Shown here in pieces: positions 9,200 to 18,621 of a DNA stretch of 64,000 bases. Where the stretch lies: positions 434,001-498,000 of the forward strand of contig NZ_AP018681.1 in assembly GCF_002218025.2 (NCBI RefSeq). Reading direction: 5' to 3'. The notes under the pieces were generated by a model. It was not told the DNA's origin. It worked only from the letters and a program-made list of their open reading frames with translations, and searched no databases. The position numbers and the translations under genes are program-made. The number at the start of each line of letters is the position of its first letter. Positions within the stretch are counted from its first letter, which is position 1. This stretch comes from Vibrio casei. Its GTDB lineage: Bacteria > Pseudomonadota > Gammaproteobacteria > Enterobacterales > Vibrionaceae.

Positions 9200-9532
9200 A
9201 TGTCAAAATTATTCTTTAAAGGCCGTATTGATACGCGTCAAAATCATGTTATGTCTGGCTATAATGTTAAACGTGATGTGAAAGCTGGCAGTGCTGAATC
9301 ACCACTAAATTTAGTGGTGAAGACAGCAGAGCGCCAAGCTGAGATCGAAGGCATCTTATTAGAGCAACAATTAGTTGCAGATATTACGGTTGATGCTTCT
9401 AAAGATGAAAATATTGTAGAACTAGACACCATTTTGAACAAACCGAAAACCACGACGTTTGAAAAAACACCTAATCGTAATGATCCATGTTCATGTGGAA
9501 GTGGTAAAAAATACAAGAAATGTTGCGGCTGA
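9200..9532 (+). CDS. SWIM/SEC-C metal-binding protein, PBPRA1643 family
   Basis: 110 aa from ATG 9200 ([11 protein letters not shown]). The longer in-frame opening at 9143 looks like promoter DNA, with a TATACT box near 9155. The C-terminus [19 protein letters not shown] is a SEC-C zinc-binding motif (CxC...CC). The N-terminal MSKLFFKGR...[11 protein letters not shown] is typical of a small Vibrio/Photobacterium family of unknown function. Single gene, ending in its own strong terminator. No enzymatic role can be read from the sequence. Confidence 0.82.
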   Translation: MSKLFFKGRIDTRQNHVMSGYNVKRDVKAGSAESPLNLVVKTAERQAEIEGILLEQQLVADITVDASKDENIVELDTILNKPKTTTFEKTPNRNDPCSCGSGKKYKKCCG

Positions 9533-9567
9533 AAAAACGGAAGTGACGGAGAGCAGAACGATTTAAT

Positions 9568-9611
9568 TTGAAGCTGCAGTATGATGATATCCCTGCAGCT
9601 TCAATTTTTTT
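9568..9611 (+). terminator. Intrinsic terminator after the SEC-C gene
   Basis: TTGAAGCTGCAG (9568-9579) pairs with CTGCAGCTTCAA (9593-9604), a perfect 12-bp stem, followed by seven T to 9611. It separates this gene from narI, which ends at 9627 on the other strand. Confidence 0.88.
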
Positions 9612-9626
9612 ACCTTTAAAAAAGAC

Positions 9627-10316
9627 TTAGCGACGATTACGCACAATTTGGTATTTACGTGTTAAATATTCCACTGGCACGCTCCAAATGTGAACTAAAC
9701 GGCAGAACGGGAATAGCAAGAACATGGTCATACCCAGTACGATGTGTACTCGGAAGATCATGGCGACCCCATCTAAATGCGCAGAAGAACCCGCGCCAAA
9801 CGTCATCACCGATTGTGCCCAGCCCACTAATTTCATCATTTCGCTGCCGTCCATGTGTTGGGCAGAAAAAGGAATAGTGAGAACACCTAAACAAGCCTGA
9901 ATCACCAATAAGGTTAAGATACCAATATCGGCAAAGCTTGAAGTTGCTCTAACGCGTGAGTTAGTTAAACGGCGTTTTAGTAGCATGGCGCCACCTGCTA
10001 CCGTCATTAGCCCACATGCCCCACCTGCAATCATTGCCAATTGTTGTTTAGCGGCAATGGTAATAAAAGGAGCATACATCCAATGTGGCGTTAACATCCC
10101 GACAAAGTGACCCGCAAAAATGCCTAAGATCCCAACGTGGAATAGGTTAGATGCAATGCGCATGTAGCGTTTGTCATTACGACTGGTGAGCATTTGGCTA
10201 GAGCCTGCACGCCAAGTGTATTGAGCGTAGTCATAACGAATCCAACTACCAATGAAAAACACAGCACTGGCGATGTAAGGATACACGTCAAAAAAGAACG
10301 TATTTAGAAAACTCAT
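9627..10316 (-). CDS. narI: Respiratory nitrate reductase, cytochrome b gamma subunit
   Basis: 229 aa with about five membrane helices. It anchors NarGH to the inner membrane, oxidises quinol at the periplasmic side and holds two b haems. His residues suited as haem ligands appear in [16 protein letters not shown] and [22 protein letters not shown]. It starts inside the narJ stop region (TAATG, one-base overlap), so it is translationally coupled. Last gene of narGHJI. Confidence 0.95.
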   Translation of the reverse strand: MSFLNTFFFDVYPYIASAVFFIGSWIRYDYAQYTWRAGSSQMLTSRNDKRYMRIASNLFHVGILGIFAGHFVGMLTPHWMYAPFITIAAKQQLAMIAGGACGLMTVAGGAMLLKRRLTNSRVRATSSFADIGILTLLVIQACLGVLTIPFSAQHMDGSEMMKLVGWAQSVMTFGAGSSAHLDGVAMIFRVHIVLGMTMFLLFPFCRLVHIWSVPVEYLTRKYQIVRNRR

Positions 10317-11059
10317 TATTGGCCTCCAGAGACTGAAGTTGATGATGCAGTTGAAGTCGGAAGTGAATCTAAGCTGACATATTGTGGCTGTACACTGCCG
10401 GCAAAACGTTTTTGGTGCATGTTTTGTTCAGCAGACGCACAACCTTCTTCACCTAAGAATTTGATTTGCTCTTCTTCCCAAACCGCATCTAAAGCTTCGG
10501 GTGTATCATCGCGTTCTTCTTTTTCTACATTACTATTTAAATGCTCAGGACGAACTTTTGTGCCTGATAACTCAAGTAATAAAGTAAACAAGTGGCGATA
10601 GATACTGTCACGCTTTTCTAAACGAGCGCCAAGCAGCGCAAGAATAGGAGCGATATCGGCTAAACCTTTAGTCGACTCTTCACGGGTTTGCGTGGCTAAG
10701 TATTCAAGGTAAACCGGCAGATAATCAGGCAGTTCAATGCTGTCGATTTGAAGGCCGGCTGCTTTGTATTGCTCCATCAAGTCGATCATGGCTTGGCCAC
10801 GATCTCTTGATTCACCATGCACATGTTCAAACAACAATAATGATAATGAACGGCCGCGATCGAACAGTTCAATGTAGTTAGATTGAGCATCCAATAAATC
10901 TTGCTCAGTCAGTTCTTCAATGAAGGTGTATAAACGACTCATTTGAGCCGGAGAGAGAAAGAGCATTTCAGAAATATCTTTCATCAACTCGTCTTGGTGT
11001 AACCAGATCTCGCGATCTGGGTACTCAAGCAAGAGAGAAATAATCTTTAGATTTTCCAT
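10316..11059 (-). CDS. narJ: Nitrate reductase assembly chaperone (delta subunit)
   Basis: 247 aa soluble NarJ/TorD-like chaperone. It opens with [19 protein letters not shown] and contains [30 protein letters not shown], the NarJ signature region. NarJ binds apo-NarG, guides molybdenum cofactor and Fe-S insertion, and is not part of the final enzyme. Both ends overlap neighbours by one base (narH upstream, narI downstream). The C-terminal 40 residues are rich in Ser and Thr and poorly conserved, as is common. Confidence 0.95.
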   Translation of the reverse strand: MENLKIISLLLEYPDREIWLHQDELMKDISEMLFLSPAQMSRLYTFIEELTEQDLLDAQSNYIELFDRGRSLSLLLFEHVHGESRDRGQAMIDLMEQYKAAGLQIDSIELPDYLPVYLEYLATQTREESTKGLADIAPILALLGARLEKRDSIYRHLFTLLLELSGTKVRPEHLNSNVEKEERDDTPEALDAVWEEEQIKFLGEEGCASAEQNMHQKRFAGSVQPQYVSLDSLPTSTASSTSVSGGQ

Positions 11060-12693
11060 TATTTCGCTCCTTTACCGTTCATATCTGAAGCATCCATAAA
11101 TTGAACACTATTTTGAGGGGCAGTTTTTGGATCAATGTTGATAGCATCGATGCGTTTGCTGTCAAATAGGTTGAATTTGTTTTCACTTCCACCGCCATGA
11201 CAACCATCACCAAAACTAAATCCACAACCACTTTTTTGGGCATAAGCGCCGGTGTCATCAAGTGCGCCTGGGAACGATTCTTTGGCCATTTCACGATGAC
11301 TCGCTGGAATAACAAAGCGGTCTTCGTAGTTAGCAATCGCAAGGTAACGATACATTTCTTTCGCTTGAGCTTCGGTTAAACCCGCTTCTTCAAGTGCTGT
11401 GGTATCGATAACACCGTCAACAGTTTCTGCGCGCTTGTAATGACGCATGGCGAGCATACGTTTTAGAGCGCTAAGTACTGGTTTTTCATCACCTGCGGTG
11501 AGTAAGTTAGCCAGATATTTCACAGGAATACGCAGTCTTTCGATTTCTGGCAAGATGCCGTCGCCGTCAAGTACACCCGCATCCGTTACCGCTTGAATTG
11601 GCGATAGCGGCGGCACATACCACACCATTGGTAGGGTGCGATATTCTGGGTGAAGAGGCAGCGCCAATTTCCAATCAACCGCCATTTTGTAAACCGGTGA
11701 TTTCTGCGCTGCTTCAATGGTGCTCATTGGAACGCCTTGTGCTAACGCTTCTTTAATCACAGCAGGATCGTTGGGATCTAAAAACACATCCAATTGTTCT
11801 TGGTAGAGATCGGTAACGTTCTCGGTTGATGCGGCTTGTTCTACTTTATCGGCATCGTAAAGCATTACGCCAAGGTAGCGAATACGGCCGACACAGGTTT
11901 CAGAACACACGGTTGGTTGACCCGCTTCAATACGCGGGTAACAGAAAATACATTTTTCAGATTTTCCTGATTTCCAGTTGAAGTAGATTTTTTTGTATGG
12001 GCAACCGGTTAAGCACATGCGCCAGCCGCGACATTTGTCTTGATCGATTAAGACAATACCATCTTCTTCACGCTTGTAGATTGAACCGCTTGGGCAAGTT
12101 GCCACACAAGTTGGGTTCAAACAATGCTCACATAAACGCGGCAAATACATCATGAAAGTGTTTTCAAATTCGCCGACGATTTCTTTTTGCTTTTGCTCGA
12201 AACCAAATGCATTCAAGTTGTAGTCTTTTGAACGTTTTGAATACTCACCACCAAGAATTTCTTCCCAGTTTGGTCCATTTTCAATTTTGTCCATACGCTC
12301 GCCAGTGATCAAAGAACGTGGGCGTGCGATAGGTTGATGTTTGCTTTCTTTAGCATTTTGCAGATGTTCATAATCGAACGTAAACGGTTCGTAGTAATCA
12401 TCAATGCTTGGCATATCTGGGTTGTTGAACAATTTTGACAATACGCCAACTTTGCCGCCCATTCGTGGTTCAATTTTGCCATTGATTTTTCTAATCCAAC
12501 CGCCTTTCCATTGGTCTTGATCTTCCCAATTGGCTGGGTAGCCAACACCAGGTTTACTTTCTACGTTGTTGAACCACGCATATTCCATACCTTCACGGCT
12601 AGTCCATACGTTTTTACAAGTGACTGAACAGGTGTGACAGCCAATACATTTGTCTAGGTTAAGCACCATGCCGACTTGAGAACGGATTTTCAT
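11059..12693 (-). CDS. narH: Respiratory nitrate reductase, iron-sulfur beta subunit
   Basis: 544 aa electron-transfer subunit with four Cys clusters: CIGCHTCSVTCKNVW (near residue 16), CEHCLNPTCVATCPSG, CRGWRMCLTGCPYKK and CIFCYPRIEAGQPTVCSETC. The Trp in CRGWRMC replaces a Cys, as in E. coli NarH, and marks the [3Fe-4S] centre. It carries electrons from NarI haems to NarG on the cytoplasmic face. Two bases separate it from narG. Length is slightly above the E. coli protein (about 512 aa), due to a longer C-terminus. Confidence 0.97.
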   Translation of the reverse strand: MKIRSQVGMVLNLDKCIGCHTCSVTCKNVWTSREGMEYAWFNNVESKPGVGYPANWEDQDQWKGGWIRKINGKIEPRMGGKVGVLSKLFNNPDMPSIDDYYEPFTFDYEHLQNAKESKHQPIARPRSLITGERMDKIENGPNWEEILGGEYSKRSKDYNLNAFGFEQKQKEIVGEFENTFMMYLPRLCEHCLNPTCVATCPSGSIYKREEDGIVLIDQDKCRGWRMCLTGCPYKKIYFNWKSGKSEKCIFCYPRIEAGQPTVCSETCVGRIRYLGVMLYDADKVEQAASTENVTDLYQEQLDVFLDPNDPAVIKEALAQGVPMSTIEAAQKSPVYKMAVDWKLALPLHPEYRTLPMVWYVPPLSPIQAVTDAGVLDGDGILPEIERLRIPVKYLANLLTAGDEKPVLSALKRMLAMRHYKRAETVDGVIDTTALEEAGLTEAQAKEMYRYLAIANYEDRFVIPASHREMAKESFPGALDDTGAYAQKSGCGFSFGDGCHGGGSENKFNLFDSKRIDAINIDPKTAPQNSVQFMDASDMNGKGAK

Positions 12694-12695
12694 GC

Positions 12696-15600
12696 TTATT
12701 TCTCCTGTTCAGTTTTGGTTGAAGCGTGTGGAACCGCTTTTTCTTGATCGTAATCGTTATTTTCTTCATCTAACCATTTCACGTCTTTCATCTTACGAAC
12801 CACAACGAATTCATCGCGGTTAGAACCCACGGTGCCGTAGTAGTTAAAGCCGTAAGATTGCTGAGCGTAACCGCCAATCATGTGGGTTGGTTTTGGCGTG
12901 ATACGAGTCACTGAGTTATGAATACCACCACGTTGTTTGGTGATTTCAGAACCAGGGATGTTCACCAAACGTTCTTGAGCGTGGTACATCATCACCATGC
13001 CTTCAGGCACACGTTGGCTCACAACTGCACGAGCGGTTAGAGCGCCGTTGCTGTTAAACGCTTCGATCCAATCGTTATCTTCAATGCCAAGTGATTTTGC
13101 ATCGTCCTCACTCATCCAAACAATTGGACCACCGCGAGACAGCGTTAGCATTAATAGGTTTTCGCTGTAGGTTGAGTGAATGCCCCATTTTTGGTGTGGA
13201 GTAATAAAGTTCAATGCTTTTTCAGGGTTGCCATTACTCTTTCTGTTGATTTCGCTTTGTACTGAGCGAGTATCAACCGGTGGACGATACGCCACTAAGC
13301 TTTCGCCGAAATCACGCATCCATTGGTGATCTTGATACAACTGCTGACGACCAGAAAGGGTGCGCCATGGGATAAGCTCGTGTACGTTGGTGTAACAGGC
13401 GTTGTAAGACACATGTTCATCTTCTAAGCCAGACCAAGTAGGGCTTGAGATGATTTTGCGTGGTTGCGCTTGAATATCACGGAAGCGAATTTTTTCATCT
13501 TCTTTATTAGTGGCAAGGTGAGTATGCTCAAGGCCAGTTTTCTCACTCAGTGCCGCCCATGCTTTTACGGCAACTTGACCATTGGTTTCTGGTGCAAGCG
13601 ATAAGATCACTTCTGCTGCATCAATGGCGCTCTCAATCAGTGGACGGCCTTCAGCTGCGCCTTCTGTTTTGGTGTAATTCAGCTCTTTTAGGAAATCGAC
13701 TTCAACTTGTGTATCCCAGTTGATGCCTTTACCGCCATTGCCTTGTTCATCCAAAATAGGACCAAGTGAAGTGAAACGCTCATAAGTATTTGGATAATCA
13801 CGAACCACGGTTTTAAGGTGTGGTGCAGTTTTACCTGGAATAAGGTCACATTCGCCTTTTTTCCAATCTCTTACATCAAACGGTTGAGCAATCTCAGCGT
13901 TTGAATCGTGTTGAATTGGCAGAGAAACAAGATCGGTTTCAACCCCTAAATGACCAACACAAACTTCAGAGAATTTCTTCGCGATGCCTTTGTAGATTTC
14001 CCAGTCACTTTTTGCTTCCCAAGCAGGATCAACCGCGGCAGAAAGAGGGTGGATGAATGGGTGCATGTCTGAAGTGTTCATGTCATCTTTTTCATACCAA
14101 GTAGCAGTAGGAAGAACGATGTCTGAGAATAAACAGGTGCTTGACATACGGAAATCGAGCGTTACCACGAGATCAAGCTTGCCTTGTGTACCTTGGTCTT
14201 TCCATTCAATTTCTTCAGGCTTAACCTTACCTTGTAGGCCAAGATCTTTACCTTGAATGCCGTTTTCAGTACCCAACAAGTATTTCAGCATGTACTCGTG
14301 ACCTTTACCTGACGAACCTAGTAGGTTTGAACGCCAAATAAACATGTTACGGGGATAGTGATCTTCAGGTTGTTCTGCGGCAAACTTGATGCTGCCATCT
14401 TTTAAGTTTTTCACCATGTAATCTTCAGAGCTTAAGCCTTCTGCTTTGGCTTTCTCAGCCACATGCAGCGGGTTAATATTGAATTGTGGTGATGATGGTA
14501 ACCAACCCATACGTTCTGCTTTCACGTTCATGTCGAGCAAGCTTTCGCTGTAACGCGACTTGTCGGCAATCGGAGAAAGAAGATCGTTCGAATTAACCGT
14601 TTCATAACGCCATTGGCTTGAATGGTTGTAGAAGAACGACGTACCATTCATATGGCGAGGCGGTTTCTGCCAATCTAGGCCAAAAGCAAGGGGTTGCCAG
14701 CCAGTTTGAGGACGTAGTTTTTCTTGACCAACATAGTGCGACCAACCGCCACCACTTTGACCAACACAGCCACAAAATACCAACATGTTGATGATGCCAC
14801 GGTAAGACATATCCATGTGGAACCAGTGGTTCAAACCTGCGCCAACGATGACCATTGAACGGCCACGCGTTTTCTCGGCATTTTCACCAAATTCACGAGC
14901 AATCTTAATGATTTCAGCGCGATTTACGCCAGTAACAAGTTCTGCCCAAGCTGGAGAATACGCTTTGACTTCATCGTAAGTAGAGGCGCAGTTTTCATCA
15001 TTCAGACCACGATCAATACCGTAGTTCGCCATGGTTAAGTCGTAAACGCTGGTGACTAAAATCTCGTTACCTTGGGCATTGGTAATACGTTTGGCTGGCA
15101 ATTTATGTTGAATAACATCGTTCAATTCAACATTTTGGAAATGCTCGCTTGGCAGGCCACCAAAGTATGGGAAGCCAACACTGACAACTTCATCGTGTGA
15201 ATCAACAAGGCTTAAACGCAGGTTACGTTCTTGGTCAGTTTTGCCATCTTTTTGTTGAAGGTTCCATTTGCCATCTTCACCCCAGCGATAACCGATAGAG
15301 CCTTGTGGCGCAATCAACTCTCCAGTGGCTTCATCAATCGCAATGGTTTTCCATTCAGGATTGTTATCTTGGCCAAGGTTATCGACTAGATCAGAAGCAC
15401 GCAGCTGACGACCAGCAACAAAAGTACCGTCTTCGCGTTTTTCAAGTTCAACCAACATTGGCATGTCGGTGTATTGTTGAGTGTAATTTTTGAAGTATTC
15501 GACTTGACGCTTGGTGTGGAACTCGGTCAATAAAACGTGGCCCATTGCCAATGCCATTGCACTGTCGGTACCTTGTTTTGGGTTTAACCAATGGTCACAC

Positions 15601-16472
15601 AATTTTGCTACTTCAGCGTAATCGGGCGTTACTGCAACCGTTTTGGTGCCTTTGTAACGAACTTCGGTAAAGAAATGCGCATCAGGCGTACGCGTTTGAG
15701 GCACATTTGAACCCCACGCGATGATGTATGAAGAGTTATACCAATCGGCGGATTCTGGTACGTCGGTTTGCTCGCCCCATGTCATTGGAGAGGCTGGTGG
15801 TAAATCACAATACCAATCGTAGAAACTTAAGCACGTTCCACCGATAAGAGAAAGATAGCGAGCACCAGAAGCATAAGACACCATCGACATTGCTGGAATT
15901 GGAGAGAAGCCAACAATTCGGTCAGGACCGTGTTCTTTTGCCGTATGAACGTTTGCCGCGGCAATTAATTCGTTTGCGTCATCCCAATTAGCGCGAACAA
16001 AACCGCCGCGTCCGCGGGCTTTTTTGTATTGCTGCATTTTAACAGGATCGGAGGTGATTGATTTCCAAGCATCGACTGGATCGCTGTGTTGCAGTTTCGC
16101 TTCTTGCCAAAGTTTTAATAGACGTTTGCGAATCATTGGGTATTTAACTCGGTTGGCACTGTAAAGATACCAAGAATAACTAGCACCACGAGGACAACCA
16201 CGTGGTTCATGATTTGGGAGATCAGGACGAGTACGAGGGTAGTCGGTTTGTTGTGTTTCCCAAGTTACTAGGCCGTTTTTAACATAGATTTTCCAACTAC
16301 AAGAACCTGTACAGTTAACCCCGTGAGTGGAGCGAACAATCTTGTCATGTTGCCAACGACTACGATATCCATTTTCCCAATCGCGGTTAGAATCCATCGA
16401 TTGGCCGTGGCCATTTGAAAAGGTTTCACCTAGTTGCTTAAAGTAACGAAACCGGTCAAGAAATTTGCTCAT
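12696..16472 (-). CDS. narG: Respiratory nitrate reductase, molybdopterin alpha subunit
   Basis: 1258 aa catalytic subunit that reduces nitrate to nitrite. The special [4Fe-4S] centre ligands are present: H50, C54, C58 (HGVNCTGSCSW) and C93 (PRGCPRG). The Mo-ligating Asp is in YDWYCDLPPASP (D223). The gene starts at ATG 16472 behind a GAGGAG site. Unlike periplasmic Nap enzymes there is no twin-arginine export signal, only the vestigial N-terminus typical of NarG. First gene of narGHJI; the FNR box at 16576-16589 lies about 100 bases upstream, so expression should be anaerobic. Confidence 0.98.
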   Translation of the reverse strand: MSKFLDRFRYFKQLGETFSNGHGQSMDSNRDWENGYRSRWQHDKIVRSTHGVNCTGSCSWKIYVKNGLVTWETQQTDYPRTRPDLPNHEPRGCPRGASYSWYLYSANRVKYPMIRKRLLKLWQEAKLQHSDPVDAWKSITSDPVKMQQYKKARGRGGFVRANWDDANELIAAANVHTAKEHGPDRIVGFSPIPAMSMVSYASGARYLSLIGGTCLSFYDWYCDLPPASPMTWGEQTDVPESADWYNSSYIIAWGSNVPQTRTPDAHFFTEVRYKGTKTVAVTPDYAEVAKLCDHWLNPKQGTDSAMALAMGHVLLTEFHTKRQVEYFKNYTQQYTDMPMLVELEKREDGTFVAGRQLRASDLVDNLGQDNNPEWKTIAIDEATGELIAPQGSIGYRWGEDGKWNLQQKDGKTDQERNLRLSLVDSHDEVVSVGFPYFGGLPSEHFQNVELNDVIQHKLPAKRITNAQGNEILVTSVYDLTMANYGIDRGLNDENCASTYDEVKAYSPAWAELVTGVNRAEIIKIAREFGENAEKTRGRSMVIVGAGLNHWFHMDMSYRGIINMLVFCGCVGQSGGGWSHYVGQEKLRPQTGWQPLAFGLDWQKPPRHMNGTSFFYNHSSQWRYETVNSNDLLSPIADKSRYSESLLDMNVKAERMGWLPSSPQFNINPLHVAEKAKAEGLSSEDYMVKNLKDGSIKFAAEQPEDHYPRNMFIWRSNLLGSSGKGHEYMLKYLLGTENGIQGKDLGLQGKVKPEEIEWKDQGTQGKLDLVVTLDFRMSSTCLFSDIVLPTATWYEKDDMNTSDMHPFIHPLSAAVDPAWEAKSDWEIYKGIAKKFSEVCVGHLGVETDLVSLPIQHDSNAEIAQPFDVRDWKKGECDLIPGKTAPHLKTVVRDYPNTYERFTSLGPILDEQGNGGKGINWDTQVEVDFLKELNYTKTEGAAEGRPLIESAIDAAEVILSLAPETNGQVAVKAWAALSEKTGLEHTHLATNKEDEKIRFRDIQAQPRKIISSPTWSGLEDEHVSYNACYTNVHELIPWRTLSGRQQLYQDHQWMRDFGESLVAYRPPVDTRSVQSEINRKSNGNPEKALNFITPHQKWGIHSTYSENLLMLTLSRGGPIVWMSEDDAKSLGIEDNDWIEAFNSNGALTARAVVSQRVPEGMVMMYHAQERLVNIPGSEITKQRGGIHNSVTRITPKPTHMIGGYAQQSYGFNYYGTVGSNRDEFVVVRKMKDVKWLDEENNDYDQEKAVPHASTKTEQEK

Positions 16473-16575
16473 CCGGGGATCTCCTCATCAGGTTTTTCAC
16501 CTGTAGTTATATGTATTTAGTTAATATTGACATTGGTCATCTCTGCCAGAATAGGGAGCCTAAAGTGGCGAGGTA

Positions 16576-16589
16576 TTGATTTTGATCAA
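16576..16589. promoter_or_regulatory. FNR box in the narG upstream region
   Basis: TTGATTTTGATCAA is a perfect match to the FNR consensus TTGAT-N4-ATCAA, 104 bases before the narG start. The gap 16473-16930 (458 bases) holds this box, a narK terminator (16856-16889) and an imperfect NarL-like heptamer near 16626. A 71-codon open frame there (16661-16876) overlaps the terminator and is not believed. Confidence 0.85.
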
Positions 16590-16855
16590 TAAGTACTTTG
16601 TCGTGAATGAAAGTCGATTAATCATCTACCTCCAATTAGTTAGAATTATTTTATTTTAATTTATTGTTTTATAATGATTTTTTTGAAATTAAAGGCTTGA
16701 ATGGATTGAGAGAGGTATAGGAAACTATTGAGGGGTATATAGCCTTTGTACTTGAAGCTGCCGTTTTGTTGATAGCGTTTATTCACCCTAATCACTTTGG
16801 GTATAGAATTGAAACGTGCTGAGTGAAAAGGCTGCTCAAGAATGGCATGAACCCA

Positions 16856-16889
16856 AAATAAAAACAGCCTGATCAATCATGATCAAGCC
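16856..16889 (-). terminator. Intrinsic terminator after narK
   Basis: Minus strand: GGCTTGATCA (16889-16880), loop TGAT, TGATCAGGCT (16875-16866), then GTTTTTATTTT. The stem is 10 bp including two G-U pairs. It lies about 40 bases after the narK stop. Confidence 0.75.
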
Positions 16890-16930
16890 GTGATGTTTTA
16901 TATAAACGCAGAGCTTACTCGTTCTGTCTT

Positions 16931-18325
16931 CTATTTTTTCTCATAACGGCCATACACCGCCCAAGTCAAAATGACACAAACAATGTAAAAGCCCAAGAAT
17001 ACCTTCATGGCTCCAATCGGTGAGCCAGTCAGCGCTAGAGACGTCCCAAACGCTTTAGGGATAAAGAAACCACCAATTGCGCCAATGGCAGAAATAAAGC
17101 CTAATGCTGCTGCTGAATCTTTGATGGCTCGCGCTTGCGCTTTTTCTTCGTTACCACCATTTTCACGTAGCATTCTTTCAACAGTTAATTGCCTAAATAC
17201 CACCGCAATCATTTGGAAGGTTGAGCCACTTCCCAAACCAGCCGTAGCAAATAACAACATAAAACCAATAAAGAACAATTTGAAATTACCGTTGGCCGAT
17301 GCTTCGCCTGGTAAGAAATAGAAAATTGACGCAGTAAAGATAGCCATTAATACAAAGTTAATGGTAGTGACTTTTATTCCACCAAGTTTATCGGATAATG
17401 CCCCGCCCACAGGTCGCATAAAGGCGCCTAATAATGGGCCCAAGAATGCAATATGGATAATATCTACCGTTGGGAATTGGGTTTTGGTTAACATGGCAAA
17501 ACCGGCTGAAAAGCCAATAAATGAACCAAAAGTCGATAAATATAAGAAACTCAACACCCACATATGAGGGCGTTTTAATACTGGCAGTTGATCGGAAATA
17601 GACGCTTTAGCGGTGGCGATATCATTCATACCAAACCATGCCGCTAAGGTGGTTATTACGATAAACGGAACCCAAATGAGAGGTGCGTTTGCGAGCCATA
17701 ACATGCTGCCATCGGGTTGTTGAGAACCAGAAACAAAGAAGCTAAAGATCCCCATAGAAACCGTAAGTGGCGCAAATAACTGCATCACACTCACGCCAAG
17801 ATTGCCTAAGCCACCATTTAAGCCCAGCGCGCCACCTTGTTTATGTTTTGGGAAGAAGAAACTGATGTTTGACATGCTTGAGGCAAAGTTGCCGCCAGCA
17901 AAACCACACAGTAGAGAAATTAAGACAAAAATAGAATAGGGCGTATTTGAATCTTGAACGGCAATGGATAGCCAGATGCAGGGTACTGCCAGGAAGGCAG
18001 TTGTGAAGGCAGTCCAACGACGGCCACCTATAATAGGGACCATAAAGGAATAAGGGATACGCATGATCGCGCCAGAGGCTGAAGGTAGCGCCGTTAACAA
18101 AAACAGTTGATCGGTAGTAAAGGTAAATCCTACTCGATTAAGGTTAATAGAAACCGTGCTAAACATCATCCAAACACAGAAAGAAAGTAATAGACAGGGA
18201 ATAGAAATCCATAAATTCTTACGGGCAATATGTTGGCCTTCCTGTTGCCAAAACGTTGGGTCTTCCGGTACCCAATGGGTTAACACCTTGCTAATATTTT
18301 TACTCTTATGAATGGTCGATTCCAT
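16931..18325 (-). CDS. narK: Nitrate/nitrite antiporter NarK
   Basis: 464 aa major-facilitator protein with about 12 membrane helices. It has the nitrate-porter signature GGNFASSMSNISFFFPKHKQ (near residues 142-161), a second Gly-rich segment (SGSTFQMIAVVFRQL), and an Arg in AIMRIPYSF matching the substrate-binding Arg of E. coli NarK. Length equals E. coli NarK. It imports nitrate in exchange for nitrite during nitrate respiration. It lies between narGHJI (same strand, downstream) and the divergent narXL genes. FNR and NarL-type boxes lie upstream. Confidence 0.96.
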   Translation of the reverse strand: MESTIHKSKNISKVLTHWVPEDPTFWQQEGQHIARKNLWISIPCLLLSFCVWMMFSTVSINLNRVGFTFTTDQLFLLTALPSASGAIMRIPYSFMVPIIGGRRWTAFTTAFLAVPCIWLSIAVQDSNTPYSIFVLISLLCGFAGGNFASSMSNISFFFPKHKQGGALGLNGGLGNLGVSVMQLFAPLTVSMGIFSFFVSGSQQPDGSMLWLANAPLIWVPFIVITTLAAWFGMNDIATAKASISDQLPVLKRPHMWVLSFLYLSTFGSFIGFSAGFAMLTKTQFPTVDIIHIAFLGPLLGAFMRPVGGALSDKLGGIKVTTINFVLMAIFTASIFYFLPGEASANGNFKLFFIGFMLLFATAGLGSGSTFQMIAVVFRQLTVERMLRENGGNEEKAQARAIKDSAAALGFISAIGAIGGFFIPKAFGTSLALTGSPIGAMKVFLGFYIVCVILTWAVYGRYEKK

Positions 18326-18388
18326 TTCAAAATCCTTACTAAGTCTGCAAAATAGACGCTAGCTTTGACCTATTTTTAAGGGGGCTTT

Positions 18389-18556
18389 TTGACTCATATC
18401 AATTGAATGGCAGTTTTTTAGAGGTATAAAGGTGATACCATTCCTATATAGGTACTATTTATATGGTTATTATTTTGTTTATTATTAATAGGTTACATTT
18501 AATTGTTGAAGGGTAGGTATCAAAATATAAAGTAATGGATATTAAGTAATACCTAT
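18389..18556. promoter_or_regulatory. FNR box and NarL heptamers between narK and narX
   Basis: FNR-type box TTGACTCATATCAA at 18389-18402. NarL/NarP heptamers fitting TACYYMT: TACCTCT (minus, 18420-18426), TACCTAT (minus, 18448-18454) and TACCTAT (plus, 18550-18556); a near match TACCTAC is at 18513-18519 on the minus strand. The 296-base gap is otherwise AT-rich. The layout suits anaerobic, nitrate-dependent expression of narK. Confidence 0.65.
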
Positions 18557-18621
18557 AAATGATTATATGGTTCTATTTCAGAAAGCATAAAATATAACCT
18601 TACTCTTTGTGAAAGATTGCC

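Noticed and set aside
16661..16876. 71-codon open frame between narG and narK (minus)
   Set aside because: It overlaps the narK terminator and a dispersed repeat, and the protein shows no gene-like features.
16866..16889. FNR-like sequence in the narK downstream region
   Set aside because: TTGATCA and TGATCA are the arms of the narK terminator hairpin and do not have FNR spacing.
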